Translations under genes and position numbers: made by a program | Notes under the pieces: model-generated | What the model saw: the letters and a program-made list of their open reading frames with translations, nothing else | What the model was told of the DNA's origin: nothing | Databases searched by the model: none | Assembly: GCA_900554415.1 (NCBI GenBank) | Contig: USGU01000001.1 | Location: 214,106 to 278,105 of the forward strand | Direction of reading: 5' to 3' | Length of the DNA: 64,000 nucleotides | Source: an uncultured Lachnospiraceae bacterium | GTDB lineage: Bacteria; Bacillota; Clostridia; Lachnospirales; Lachnospiraceae | Shown: positions 38,687 to 46,846 of the stretch, piece after piece | How the letters are laid out: each line of letters starts with the position of its first letter | How positions within the stretch are numbered: the first letter of the stretch is position 1

Positions 38687-39631
38687 TTATTCTGTCGTGC
38701 CGGTCAGCGCGGGACTTTCCGTTATCAGATCCAGCAGATTGCCCATACCGGTCAGCGAGGCGATGAACCACTTGCGGATACCGTCGATGTCCCGCAGATC
38801 CAGCTCCTCCGGAACGCCCGCAAACACATACCGGGTGTTCAGAGCCAGCGTCAGATCGCCGCCACGGAGGATAAGACCGCACAGCTTGGCACTGCTGGAA
38901 GATGCCTCCAGCTTCTGTACCAGGTCACGAAGCTGCGGTGTGACCTGATCGTCCGCCTCCCGGTCATCCGCCGTGTGAGCGGCAAAGTGTTTCCGGAAGG
39001 CGGCAGGGTCGGTGATGTCGTCTTTCTTCCGCTCCTGGAACGTATCATTCATGGCGATGTCCAGCGTCGGGTCGCAAATGTCCTTGCAGCGGACCACGAT
39101 GCCGCGGAACAGCGTCTCGGTTCGGGTCATCCAGTTGTCGTTGTTGGGGCCGGACTTTTCCTCCACCGTGCGGCGCAGCTCCACGTTGGCCGCGGAGAAC
39201 CGCAGCCCCTTATGCTCACCCTCGTGAAAGTCTGTCACGGTACACTCCGTAAAGGAGACCGTCGACAGCTTTGCCGCCTCCAGGTACGCCCAGTCGATGG
39301 GCAGCGTGGCCGGCTCCGGCTCCGGGCCGAAGGCTTTTGTCAGCTCCGTGCGGAAGAAGCCGCCCAGCTGCTGCTGCATCAGGGCTTTTTTATTCGTTTG
39401 GGCGGGCTTGGCCACCAGCAGGAACAGTGCCACGCCGGAAAAGACCAGAATGCAAATCACAATAATATTGCGATACACAAACATCATGATGCATCCGGTG
39501 ATCACCAGAATAACGCCCAGCAGGATTCCGATGCTCTCCATTCTCTGATAGCTTCCCAGCTTTTTTGACAGCTCCGTGTCGGTCATGCGCTCGGCGCCCA
39601 CAGCGTCAAAGTCATTGCATTTCTTTCGCAT
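38687..39631 (-). CDS. DUF3137-like membrane protein
   Basis: About 314 residues from MRKKCNDFDAV, start at 39631 behind AAGGGGGG. Two adjacent membrane helices (about 32-52 and 55-75) follow a short cytoplasmic N-terminus. The soluble part has FSAANVELRRTVEE, TLFRGIVVRCKD, FRKHFAAHTADDREADDQV and LRGGDLTLALNTRYVF, typical of DUF3137. No biochemical role is known for this family. The start lies 13 bases after the stop of the third lipoprotein gene. The next gene is a paralogue, so the two products may act together. Confidence 0.75.
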   Translation of the reverse strand: MRKKCNDFDAVGAERMTDTELSKKLGSYQRMESIGILLGVILVITGCIMMFVYRNIIVICILVFSGVALFLLVAKPAQTNKKALMQQQLGGFFRTELTKAFGPEPEPATLPIDWAYLEAAKLSTVSFTECTVTDFHEGEHKGLRFSAANVELRRTVEEKSGPNNDNWMTRTETLFRGIVVRCKDICDPTLDIAMNDTFQERKKDDITDPAAFRKHFAAHTADDREADDQVTPQLRDLVQKLEASSSSAKLCGLILRGGDLTLALNTRYVFAGVPEELDLRDIDGIRKWFIASLTGMGNLLDLITESPALTGTTE

Positions 39632-39644
39632 AGCCGTCCCCCCC

Positions 39645-40964
39645 TTAGTAGCAAAGGCTGAAATACAGGCTGTTGTAAGGGTCAACGGTATCGATGTCCA
39701 TAAGAGCGGCTTCGGGCGAAATGCTGTCCAACTGCATACGCTTGGCGCTGTCTTTGTAGCTCGACGGCTGCGTCTCGGCGGCAAATACGAGTCCGTCATA
39801 GTCCTCCGGGAGATAGACGGCGTAGCTCTTGGTCAGGACCTGCGCCCAGTCCCCCACGTTGTACTGCCAGTTGGTGGAGTAGGCGAATTCAATGAGATAG
39901 CTGTTTCCCTGCCAGCTGACGGTGTGGAGATAGTAGTTGTCGCCCCGCTGGCTGTTGCCGTAAGCCGTTGCGGTGGTGAGCCACATGCCGGTGTAGAAGT
40001 CGTACAGCTCGCTGTCGGTATTGGTGATGTACTTCTCGGAAAAATACGGAATGGAGTCCTCCGGGATGTAGCAGATGGCGTCGAAGTGCAGCTCGCGGAT
40101 GCCGTCATGGGTATAGTCGCCGTTCTTCGTGATCTCCCAATAGCAGTCATCGGTGTTGTAGCCATCGCCAAGTCCCGAATAGCTGCAAACTCCGTCTTCC
40201 AGCAGGAATGTCCCCATCTCCACGGCGGCATTGATCTCAAGGCCGTTTCTTGCGAAGTACGGCTCCTGAGACTGGATGCCCTCCACAGGCAGGAGCGTGC
40301 CGTTGTTCACGCTGTCGATGAGGTCGCCGCTGACGGTGCGGTCCAGCTGTAAGGTGTCACCGCTGCCGTCAAAGTGGAGCGTCACGCCGTTTTCATCCAC
40401 CCAAAGCGTACCGTATTCGATCACTTCATCCTGATCGTTTACAAATTCCCATGTGGCGTCATCGCAGATGCGCAGCCAGAGGTTCTTCCCTTGATACTCC
40501 CAAAGGCCCACATACTCGCCCAGGTCACCGCCGCTGAGAGCAACGGTGGAAAGATCCTCCCGGAAGACATAGCGCTCCACCGGGTCCCAGATCCAGACCA
40601 GCTCGGTGGCGTCACCGTTTTCGTGGATGAAGCTCACCAGAACATCACTTTCCCCGTCACCGTCCATATCGTCAAAGGAGATGGCGTTGAATGACTGCTC
40701 CGCGTCGGGGATGTTCATGGGAAAGGATACGCTGTCAAAGAGGACCTGCTCCGGCAGATCCCGGTAGAAGGCCACGCTGCTCTCACACACTGTGACCAGC
40801 ACATCCACACTCTCGCCGTCATGGGCAATGGTGCCGCTGCCAACCACCACGCCGGTCGTGCGCCAATCATCTCCCGCGGCATCGTCAGAATTGCCGCAGG
40901 CGGCAAGGCTCAGGCAAAACAGCAGCGCTAAGGTGAACGTCAAAAAGGGTCTTCGTTGTCTCAT
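39645..40964 (-). CDS. Lipoprotein with calcium-type DxDGDG loop
   Basis: About 439 residues. Signal peptide and lipobox MRQRRPFLTF to SLAACG give a lipid-anchored cysteine near residue 23. SFDDMDGDGESDVLVSF is an EF-hand-like, FG-GAP-type calcium loop. The rest is beta-rich with repeated aromatic segments (LWEYQGKNLWLRI, CYWEITKNGDYTHDG). The start at 40964 follows GGAGGAAAATGAA; about 47 residues of further open frame upstream overlap the neighbour and are rejected. It probably sits on the outer face of the membrane; ligand unknown. Confidence 0.75.
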   Translation of the reverse strand: MRQRRPFLTFTLALLFCLSLAACGNSDDAAGDDWRTTGVVVGSGTIAHDGESVDVLVTVCESSVAFYRDLPEQVLFDSVSFPMNIPDAEQSFNAISFDDMDGDGESDVLVSFIHENGDATELVWIWDPVERYVFREDLSTVALSGGDLGEYVGLWEYQGKNLWLRICDDATWEFVNDQDEVIEYGTLWVDENGVTLHFDGSGDTLQLDRTVSGDLIDSVNNGTLLPVEGIQSQEPYFARNGLEINAAVEMGTFLLEDGVCSYSGLGDGYNTDDCYWEITKNGDYTHDGIRELHFDAICYIPEDSIPYFSEKYITNTDSELYDFYTGMWLTTATAYGNSQRGDNYYLHTVSWQGNSYLIEFAYSTNWQYNVGDWAQVLTKSYAVYLPEDYDGLVFAAETQPSSYKDSAKRMQLDSISPEAALMDIDTVDPYNSLYFSLCY

Positions 40965-40992
40965 TTCATTTTCCTCCTTCTTCCGCGGGGCT

Positions 40993-41913
40993 TCAGATGT
41001 CCCAACTATCCATCCAGTTTGCGCCCCAGTCAACAGCGGGATCATATGGTTCTTCGGGAATCCAGCCTGCGGGATAGATGAGGCCGTCTTCGTCGTGGTA
41101 GGCAAGGCCGTCTTCGCCGATGGTGTAATCGTTGCCCAAAAGGTAACGGTTCACGCCGTCGTAGTACCAGATATAGAAGGTGGAGTATTCGTCTTCATAA
41201 AACTCCGCGTTTTCCATATCCGTGTAGGTGTAGAAGTCGGCATTGCGGTAAAAGACGCCATCAAAATGCTGATCGTCCCCGTAGCGGCCGAAGCGTTCGG
41301 CGGAGAGGGTGAAGCTGTTGCCGTCGTCACCGGGGCAGAGGTAGGCGCGCGTCCCGTTGTCGTAAAGATAGAGGCCCATACCCTCGCCCTCGTCGTTCAT
41401 GGTGCCACTCATGGAATAGTCCGGCGAGCAGGCGATGTACTGCATGAGGGACGAGTTGATGACGATGGTCTCGCCCAGGACATTTTGCCACATGCCGTCC
41501 CAGTTGCTTATGTCCCATTCGACGATCTCCGCCTCGTCGTCGTGGAGGAAGGTGTTTCGATGGATGGTGAGTCCGCTGCCCTCGCCGTTCCGGTTTGGCA
41601 GCAACACGCCGTCGTCGCGCAGGAGGAAGTTGTAGAGAAGACCGTTGAAGAAGATCATCGGCCGACCGCTCGCCTCGGACAGTTCGAATTCTCCGCGCCC
41701 GCCGAGTCCCCAGCAAGTGCGGTAGGCGTAAAAGCCCTCCGTACTGTCAAAGTATAACTTCGCGGTGCCGTCGATGCTCCACATCCCGTCGAGAAATTCC
41801 ATATCCATGACGGTCTCATAGCCGCTTTGCGTATCGTCAGATTCGGTGTCGCCGCAGGCGGCAAGACTCAGACACAGCGCCAGCGCCGTCAGGAGCGAAA
41901 AAAGCTTTTTCAT
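40993..41913 (-). CDS. Lipoprotein
   Basis: About 306 residues with signal peptide MKKLFSLLTAL and lipobox SLAACG. The mature protein is acidic and beta-rich; it repeats short units with DGMW, DGVFYRNADFYTYTD and YYDGVNRYLLGNDY. It is similar in style to the lipoproteins on either side but not closely alignable by eye. It lies between them with about 20-30 bases on each side. Function unknown. Confidence 0.72.
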   Translation of the reverse strand: MKKLFSLLTALALCLSLAACGDTESDDTQSGYETVMDMEFLDGMWSIDGTAKLYFDSTEGFYAYRTCWGLGGRGEFELSEASGRPMIFFNGLLYNFLLRDDGVLLPNRNGEGSGLTIHRNTFLHDDEAEIVEWDISNWDGMWQNVLGETIVINSSLMQYIACSPDYSMSGTMNDEGEGMGLYLYDNGTRAYLCPGDDGNSFTLSAERFGRYGDDQHFDGVFYRNADFYTYTDMENAEFYEDEYSTFYIWYYDGVNRYLLGNDYTIGEDGLAYHDEDGLIYPAGWIPEEPYDPAVDWGANWMDSWDI

Positions 41914-41933
41914 GCGTTCCTCTTTCCGCGGCA

Positions 41934-42683
41934 TTACGCCATCTTCTGATAGTAGTCGTATTCGCCGCCCCAGTAGATCACATCGTCGCCGACGAGGGTG
42001 AAGTCGTAGACAACATCTTCATACATGGCGGAAACGGCAAAATACTGTCCGGCGCCATCCTGATTTACCTCAATGGTGCCGCAGTCCACCGTGGTGGGGT
42101 CGCCGTCGCCGCCGGGGCGTTCGAGCAGCTCCCAGCTGCCGGAGGCGTCGAACGTAAGGATGCTGGCAGCGCCGGGCTCGGCATCCTGATACCATGTACC
42201 GGCAAGGTGTCCGTAATCGCCGTCACCGACGTTTTCGCCCGGCGCATCGCCGAGTATCTTTGTAAATGTGCCGAGAGAATCCACGTACAGCGTGCCAACC
42301 TCGTCGAACCAGCCGCGGTAGGCCACGCCGTCGTGCTCGTTGTAGAAGTAGTCGTAGTCGTATTCCGGCACGAACTGGATAAAGCCGCTGGCGGTCACCT
42401 CTTCGTCGGCGTCGTACAGCGCAAAGCGCACCTCGTCACCGGCGTCGCTGGTGGCAGAAATCAGTGTTTCGCCGCCCTCACCCCTCCATGCGCCGCCAAA
42501 GACATACAGATTCGACATCTGTTCGCTGTCCTTGACCAGTCCCTCAAAGGAATCCGGGACACCGTAAAAATTGTAGTCGCTGCCGTCATCGCCGTAGTCC
42601 TCGTTGCTCTCGCCGCAGGCGGCAAGGCTCATGCACAGCGCCAGCGTCAATGCAAGGGACAGATAGGTTTTCAAGTGTTTCAT
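41934..42683 (-). CDS. Lipoprotein
   Basis: About 249 residues from MKHLKTYLSLAL, lipobox MSLAACG. The start at 42683 follows AAGGAGG. The mature part has a lipocalin-like run of short beta strands: LAGTWYQDAEPGAASILTF, GSWELLERPGGDG, YDFTLVGDDVIYWGG. It is the first of three lipoproteins and follows DUF2442 by about 30 bases. Function unknown; probably a surface-exposed binding protein. Confidence 0.72.
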   Translation of the reverse strand: MKHLKTYLSLALTLALCMSLAACGESNEDYGDDGSDYNFYGVPDSFEGLVKDSEQMSNLYVFGGAWRGEGGETLISATSDAGDEVRFALYDADEEVTASGFIQFVPEYDYDYFYNEHDGVAYRGWFDEVGTLYVDSLGTFTKILGDAPGENVGDGDYGHLAGTWYQDAEPGAASILTFDASGSWELLERPGGDGDPTTVDCGTIEVNQDGAGQYFAVSAMYEDVVYDFTLVGDDVIYWGGEYDYYQKMA

Positions 42684-42714
42684 CGGTTGCTCCTCCTTTT
42701 TCAAATGGATTGCT

Positions 42715-42954
42715 TCAATGCTCCTGCTCCGCCATGGACAATATCTCATCGTGGCTCAACTCCACATCGCCGAAGCGGACAAAGATGCCATTGGTCACAG
42801 CGCTGTTCCAGATCCGTGCATCGGCAAGCGGGCGAAACCGGATCTTATCAAGATACGGCTTCATATCCAGCAGCAGCCGGCTGCCGGATACAAAATCCAC
42901 CTGCAAAACATGGTTGGGCAGCGGTGTGACAGATGTGAGATACCTTCGGTTCAA
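42715..42954 (-). CDS. DUF2442 protein
   Basis: A 79-residue protein starting with TTG at 42954, eight bases after AGGAGG. NRRYLTSVTPLPNHVLQVDF, GSRLLLDMKPYLD, FRPLADARIW and VRFGDVELSHDEI match DUF2442. The family is often next to DUF4160 and has been linked to toxin-antitoxin-like or regulatory pairs; no DUF4160 is seen. It is the first gene after the terminator that follows the LuxR regulator. Confidence 0.82.
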   Translation of the reverse strand: MNRRYLTSVTPLPNHVLQVDFVSGSRLLLDMKPYLDKIRFRPLADARIWNSAVTNGIFVRFGDVELSHDEILSMAEQEH

Positions 42955-42984
42955 GTGCGTGCCCTCCTTTCCGCAAAAATAAAA

Positions 42985-43013
42985 ATCCACCGTACAAACA
43001 TTGTACGGTGGAT
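42985..43013 (-). terminator. Strong terminator between luxR-type gene and DUF2442
   Basis: A perfect 13-bp stem ATCCACCGTACAA/TTGTACGGTGGAT with a 3-base loop is followed on the minus strand by TTTTTATTTTT. Only about 20 bases remain before the DUF2442 ribosome-binding site. Confidence 0.92.
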
Positions 43014-43048
43014 CCTATGGGATAACCATTAACCAAAGGTTAGGTCTT

Positions 43049-45520
43049 TTATCTGAGCAGCTCGGCAAGCAGCTTTCGTTTGGTTCGGGTGTCGCCCTCG
43101 ATATGAAGCTTGGAATAGATTTGGTTGATATACTGCTTGACGCTCCCCTCGGAGAGAAAGAGCTGTTCCGCGATCTCGCGGTTGCTGAGGCGCTGCGCCA
43201 TCAGCTCCACGATCTCAAATTCTCGCGGTGTCAGCACGTCGAAGGCTGCCGGGCGCGTGCCGGCTGCGTTTCGCGCCGTTGCCGCTTCGCCAAGCTCAAT
43301 GATTTTTGAGAGCAGGTCATTTTTTACCTCCCGTTCCAACAGAGGCTTCAGGATATCATAGTTTTCTACAAACGGCATCACAAGACCGTCCGGTTCGGCG
43401 TCGGAAAGTGCCTTTCTCAGCCATGCGTGGGCTTCCTCGCTCTTGCCCAATTTCTCATAGGCTGCCGCTGTCTGGATGCGTAGGTGCAGCGCCACCAGCG
43501 CATAGTGCATGGCTTCGCAGACCGGCAGCAGCTCTGCGCTATACCCCACCACCCGGACATAAGCACCTTGGGCAAGATACACCTGGTTTTCGATCATTTC
43601 CATCATAGGCTTACCCGGCGCAAGCATATTGATATCAGAGAGCCGGTGCTGCGAAAAGATTTCAGGGATACTGTCCGTTTCACCCCGCAGCGCATGGTAA
43701 TAGGCACTGGTGGCGTTCCAAAGGTTAATCCATGAGGCATCGTGATAGCGCAGCAGCGCCGCATATCGCTCCTCAAAGGTATAGCGCTGCTCCACATCGG
43801 TATGCAGCGAGAGCCGCCACGACAGAAAGTCGCAGCAGAGTGCCATGTTGATCTGCCCGTTGTCTTTGACCTGCGCATAGGCACGCTCCAGTTCGATGTG
43901 CGCATCGGTGAAGCGGCCCTGGCAGAACAGCGCCTCGGCGCGCATGATGGTCTCCGCGCCCTGCCCGTGGTGGTTGGTGACCTTATAGTAATGGGGCATA
44001 CACTCGTCCATCTCGGCAAGCTCGCTTTCGAGTTCTCCCAGTGCGCGGTAGAACATCATCAGAACGGACGGCGAGCCAAAGGTCCAGCCGCCGCCGGATT
44101 GGATGCTGATGGCGGGGCGGGACATCTGCGCGCTGGCGCTGCGGTGCAGGCGGCTCATGGCGCTGATGTCGTTGTAGCAGAGAAAACTCAGAATGAGGTC
44201 GCATTCGCCCAGCAGGTTGCCGCGTTCTTCTTCGGACAGCTCCGGGTGCTCCTCGATGGCCGTTAGCAGCAGCGCCTTCAGCTCCAGCATTTTTGGGATT
44301 TGCCGCCATGTGAACATCCGGCGCATCAGTACCAGAATGGCGAAAGGATAGGCCTTGAGCGTTTCGGCGGGGCATTTTTCCAGCGCGTCGAGTACGTCCT
44401 CGGGCTTCAGCGACGCAAGCAAAATGCCCGCATCGCTGCGGATGACGCGCAGCAGCGCGTCGTAATTCTCGCTCTTCCTGTAAGCGGCAATGGCATGGAG
44501 ATACTGCCGGTGTTGCTCATACCAGAGGCCGAAGCGCTCCCAATAGAGCCGCTGTGTTTCAGCTTCCATTGCCAAGAAGCAACGTTCGGCGCACTCCTTC
44601 ATCATGTGGTGAAAGCGATAGGTCACACCGTCCGGCAGGTGCGTGACAAAGGCGTTCTGCTCCGTCAGCGCAGAGAGAATTTGCCCCGCGTCCCCGTTGC
44701 CTGTGACGCACTGCGCCATTTCAACGGTAAATTCATCAGCAAGTCCCATGACAGCGAGAAACTCCCGCTGTTTTTCCGGAAGGGGATCGATCATGGCGGC
44801 GGTAAAGGTGGCGTAGATGTCAGAATCGCGGCTGGGTAGCACGCCGCGCTCGGAGAGCGTTCGCAGATTCAAATATACGGCGGAGAACCAACCCTCGCTG
44901 GAATAGAGAAGGCTTTCGATCTGCGCTTCGGAAAGCGCTGTTCCGCAGCGATGGGCATAGACGGCGAGCTCCGTGTGGTTCAGGCGCAGCTGCTCCGTGC
45001 CGATCTGATAGACCTTTGCTCCCAGCCGCACCGTCTCCGCAGCGGGCAGAAAACGATCCCGGCTGGCGACGATCAAATGCACATTGATGGGCAGCCTGTT
45101 TGCAAGCATACAAAGAAACAGCGAGGCGCGTCTGTCCGTCAGCAGGTGGAAATCGTCAATGAAGATGTAGCAGGATGTTTCTCCCGCCAACACATGGCAG
45201 AGGTCATCCACCAGCAGTCCGCTGCCCGCTGCGTCCGTGGGGCAGGGGTATTCCCGCAGAAAGGGGAAACCTGCGTGGGCAAACGCCTCCTGTACGCTTT
45301 TCCAGAAGATGGCGAGGTTGCCGGAGTATACGCTGATGCGGATGATTTTCAAGGTTTCCGCCTTGGCGCGCTCACCCAGATACCAGTTCACCGCCGTGGT
45401 CTTTCCGTAGCCCATGGGCGCGACCACGGTCGTCATGGCGCAGCGGGAAATCGGCCGCAGGCTCTCTTGCAGCCGCTCAGATATGTAAATGGTATTCAGG
45501 TTCCATTTCGGTTTTGGCAT
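43049..45520 (-). CDS. MalT/LuxR-type large ATP-binding transcription activator
   Basis: About 823 residues. A STAND-type NTPase comes first: Walker A APMGYGKTTAVNW (about 33-45) and Walker B CYIFIDDFHLLTD. Then long TPR-like helical repeats (about 330-730), and a C-terminal LuxR helix-turn-helix (LTPREFEIVELMAQRLSNREIAEQ, SEGSVKQYINQIYSKL). MalT-type proteins oligomerise on an inducer and ATP to activate transcription. The start at 45520 follows AGAGGTG; an ATG eight codons earlier lacks this spacing. It heads the island and is the likely regulator of the lipoprotein genes downstream. The inducer is unknown. Confidence 0.88.
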   Translation of the reverse strand: MPKPKWNLNTIYISERLQESLRPISRCAMTTVVAPMGYGKTTAVNWYLGERAKAETLKIIRISVYSGNLAIFWKSVQEAFAHAGFPFLREYPCPTDAAGSGLLVDDLCHVLAGETSCYIFIDDFHLLTDRRASLFLCMLANRLPINVHLIVASRDRFLPAAETVRLGAKVYQIGTEQLRLNHTELAVYAHRCGTALSEAQIESLLYSSEGWFSAVYLNLRTLSERGVLPSRDSDIYATFTAAMIDPLPEKQREFLAVMGLADEFTVEMAQCVTGNGDAGQILSALTEQNAFVTHLPDGVTYRFHHMMKECAERCFLAMEAETQRLYWERFGLWYEQHRQYLHAIAAYRKSENYDALLRVIRSDAGILLASLKPEDVLDALEKCPAETLKAYPFAILVLMRRMFTWRQIPKMLELKALLLTAIEEHPELSEEERGNLLGECDLILSFLCYNDISAMSRLHRSASAQMSRPAISIQSGGGWTFGSPSVLMMFYRALGELESELAEMDECMPHYYKVTNHHGQGAETIMRAEALFCQGRFTDAHIELERAYAQVKDNGQINMALCCDFLSWRLSLHTDVEQRYTFEERYAALLRYHDASWINLWNATSAYYHALRGETDSIPEIFSQHRLSDINMLAPGKPMMEMIENQVYLAQGAYVRVVGYSAELLPVCEAMHYALVALHLRIQTAAAYEKLGKSEEAHAWLRKALSDAEPDGLVMPFVENYDILKPLLEREVKNDLLSKIIELGEAATARNAAGTRPAAFDVLTPREFEIVELMAQRLSNREIAEQLFLSEGSVKQYINQIYSKLHIEGDTRTKRKLLAELLR

Positions 45521-45562
45521 GGTCAACACCTCTTTGCTTATCATATTTTATTTTCTAACCAT

Positions 45563-45594
45563 GTTGTATATGCATTCCGTTATATATACATTCC
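45563..45594. repeat. Two abutting 16-bp direct repeats before the LuxR-type gene
   Basis: GTTGTATATGCATTCC (45563-45578) and GTTATATATACATTCC (45579-45594) are adjacent and match at 14 of 16 positions. They begin 43 bases upstream of the regulator start, in the promoter region, and could be tandem activator sites of the MalT kind. Confidence 0.6.
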
Positions 45595-45610
45595 AGTACT
45601 TCTACATTCT

Positions 45611-46531
45611 CTAGCGGAAATCCGGGTCCGTCATCTGATAGCAATCCAGTTCACAACAGCAGCCGCCTACTTTGGCATAAACAGATTCTTTGTTCTTGTA
45701 CACTTCAATGCCTTCTTCTACTTTAGCCAGCATTTTCTCTCTATCTCTTGGAAGTATGCCTCTGACACGAACCTTCACAAAATCATGGAAACCGTCATAC
45801 TCTACGCCATCTACATCCAGAAGCTCCAGAAGACGTTTTTCTTCTTCCAGATTCTCCAGTTCATCTGCCGGAACAAACAATCCTTTCTCGATATCCTTGT
45901 AAAGTGGTGCTTCTACATGTAAAAACATAGAGAAATTCACAATTTTTTTCGGTTTTGTTTTATTGTAAAATTCTGCAATCGCTTCTGCATTCTCAATGCC
46001 GCGGCCTTTTCCCGCAATTCCGGTCATCATATGTGCGTCATATTCCAGTCCTGCCTTATGCAGACGTTCAATTGCTTCATATACCTGCGCTTTGTTGTGG
46101 TCTTTACGCATAAAGTGAAGTACATCATCAAGCCCTGTCTCGATTCCAAGATAAAGCTGGTCTACCCCCGCTTCTTTCAGTGCCTTTAACTCTTCATCAC
46201 TCTTTTCCCGGATATTGGTTACCGTAGCGTCCATATTCACGCTCTGACAATCCGGAAAATACTTATGCACCATTTCCAGAATCGTAAGCAATTTTTCCGT
46301 AGCAATTCCAAAAGCATTTCCATCTCCAAGAAACACACGCTTTGGATTACCGCCAATTTCACTTACACGAATCAACTCTGCTTCAACCTGCTCAAGTGGC
46401 AATTCTCTGTATTTCAAATGCTTGAACAATGTACAAAACTTGCATGCATTGTAAGAACATCCTACTGCTACAGGGAGCATAAATGCAGATCTTTCCATTG
46501 GGGAACGACAAATTTGACCTTCATATTCCAT
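45611..46531 (-). CDS. Radical SAM protein
   Basis: A 306-residue radical SAM enzyme. The cluster motif is GCSYNACKFCTLF, spaced C-x4-C-x2-C rather than C-x3-C-x2-C, a spacing seen in one uncharacterised family. VFLGDGNAFGI and LYLGIETGLDDVL are the usual SAM-binding strands. The C-terminus GGCCCELDCYQMTD carries four more cysteines that could hold a second cluster. The ATG at 46531 has GGAGGAATCATT before it. Base composition matches the core genome, so it lies outside the island. Reaction unknown. Confidence 0.82.
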   Translation of the reverse strand: MEYEGQICRSPMERSAFMLPVAVGCSYNACKFCTLFKHLKYRELPLEQVEAELIRVSEIGGNPKRVFLGDGNAFGIATEKLLTILEMVHKYFPDCQSVNMDATVTNIREKSDEELKALKEAGVDQLYLGIETGLDDVLHFMRKDHNKAQVYEAIERLHKAGLEYDAHMMTGIAGKGRGIENAEAIAEFYNKTKPKKIVNFSMFLHVEAPLYKDIEKGLFVPADELENLEEEKRLLELLDVDGVEYDGFHDFVKVRVRGILPRDREKMLAKVEEGIEVYKNKESVYAKVGGCCCELDCYQMTDPDFR

Positions 46532-46559
46532 AATGATTCCTCCAGTTTCTTAATACAAC

Positions 46560-46608
46560 TAAACTGTTTCTTAAAATTTACCAGTGTTTTACATTCTTAA
46601 ACAGTTTA
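46560..46608 (-). promoter_or_regulatory. Inverted repeat around the radical SAM promoter
   Basis: TAAACTGTTT (46560-46569) and AAACAGTTTA (46599-46608) are perfect 10-bp arms 29 bases apart. Between and over them on the minus strand are TGTTTA and TAAATT, 17 bases apart, a weak promoter. The arms may be a repressor site for the radical SAM gene. Confidence 0.4.
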
Positions 46609-46696
46609 TCTTCTCTCCAAACTTAGAATTTTCCAGCTTTAGCTGCTTCCTCAACGGAAACAGTAAATAGCCAATTTATAGGCTTTTAGCATGCAA

Positions 46697-46718
46697 AATC
46701 AACAAATAATCAACAAAT
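46697..46718. repeat. Tandem 11-bp repeat at the prophage edge
   Basis: AATCAACAAAT occurs twice without a gap. It lies in the 190-base non-coding stretch between the radical SAM promoter and the prophage terminator, where the prophage-chromosome junction must be. Such short repeats are typical of recombinase arm sites, but no integrase is present to support this. Confidence 0.35.
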
Positions 46719-46797
46719 AGCTTACTATTATCTACTTCATTCTGCATTCAAAAACTATGTCTTTATGCATATAATATCACATCGGGAGAAAAAAGAA

Positions 46798-46825
46798 AAG
46801 GGGCTGCATTTTTCACGAGCCCCTT
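46798..46825 (-). terminator. Terminator of the phage late operon
   Basis: AAGGGGCT/AGCCCCTT stem followed on the minus strand by TTTTCTTTTTTC, about 20 bases past the stop of the last phage gene. Confidence 0.85.
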
Positions 46826-46846
46826 CTCCTAATTCCATTTTGAATT

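Larger units (their letters stand above)
37443..45600 (-). other. GC-rich genomic island (LuxR-lipoprotein-DUF3137)
   Basis: By eye the GC content here is about 55-65%, far above the roughly 40-45% of both flanks, and the switch at each edge is abrupt. All genes are on the minus strand and codon third positions are strongly G/C. Lipobox and lipoprotein style (LxLSLAACG) resembles Oscillospiraceae proteins. No integrase, transposase or tRNA target is visible. The island lies between the ATP-grasp gene and the radical SAM gene. Confidence 0.8.

Noticed and set aside
37511..39568. A 685-residue plus-strand open frame in the GC-rich island
   Set aside because: It lies opposite several minus-strand genes with good ribosome-binding sites, has low-complexity composition and no recognisable domain. 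High GC removes stop codons by chance; other long plus-strand frames across 39.5-45.9 kb are rejected for the same reason.
37398..45600. Target-site duplication at the island edges
   Set aside because: Only short AT-rich matches such as ATATGCAT occur near both edges, not more than expected by chance.
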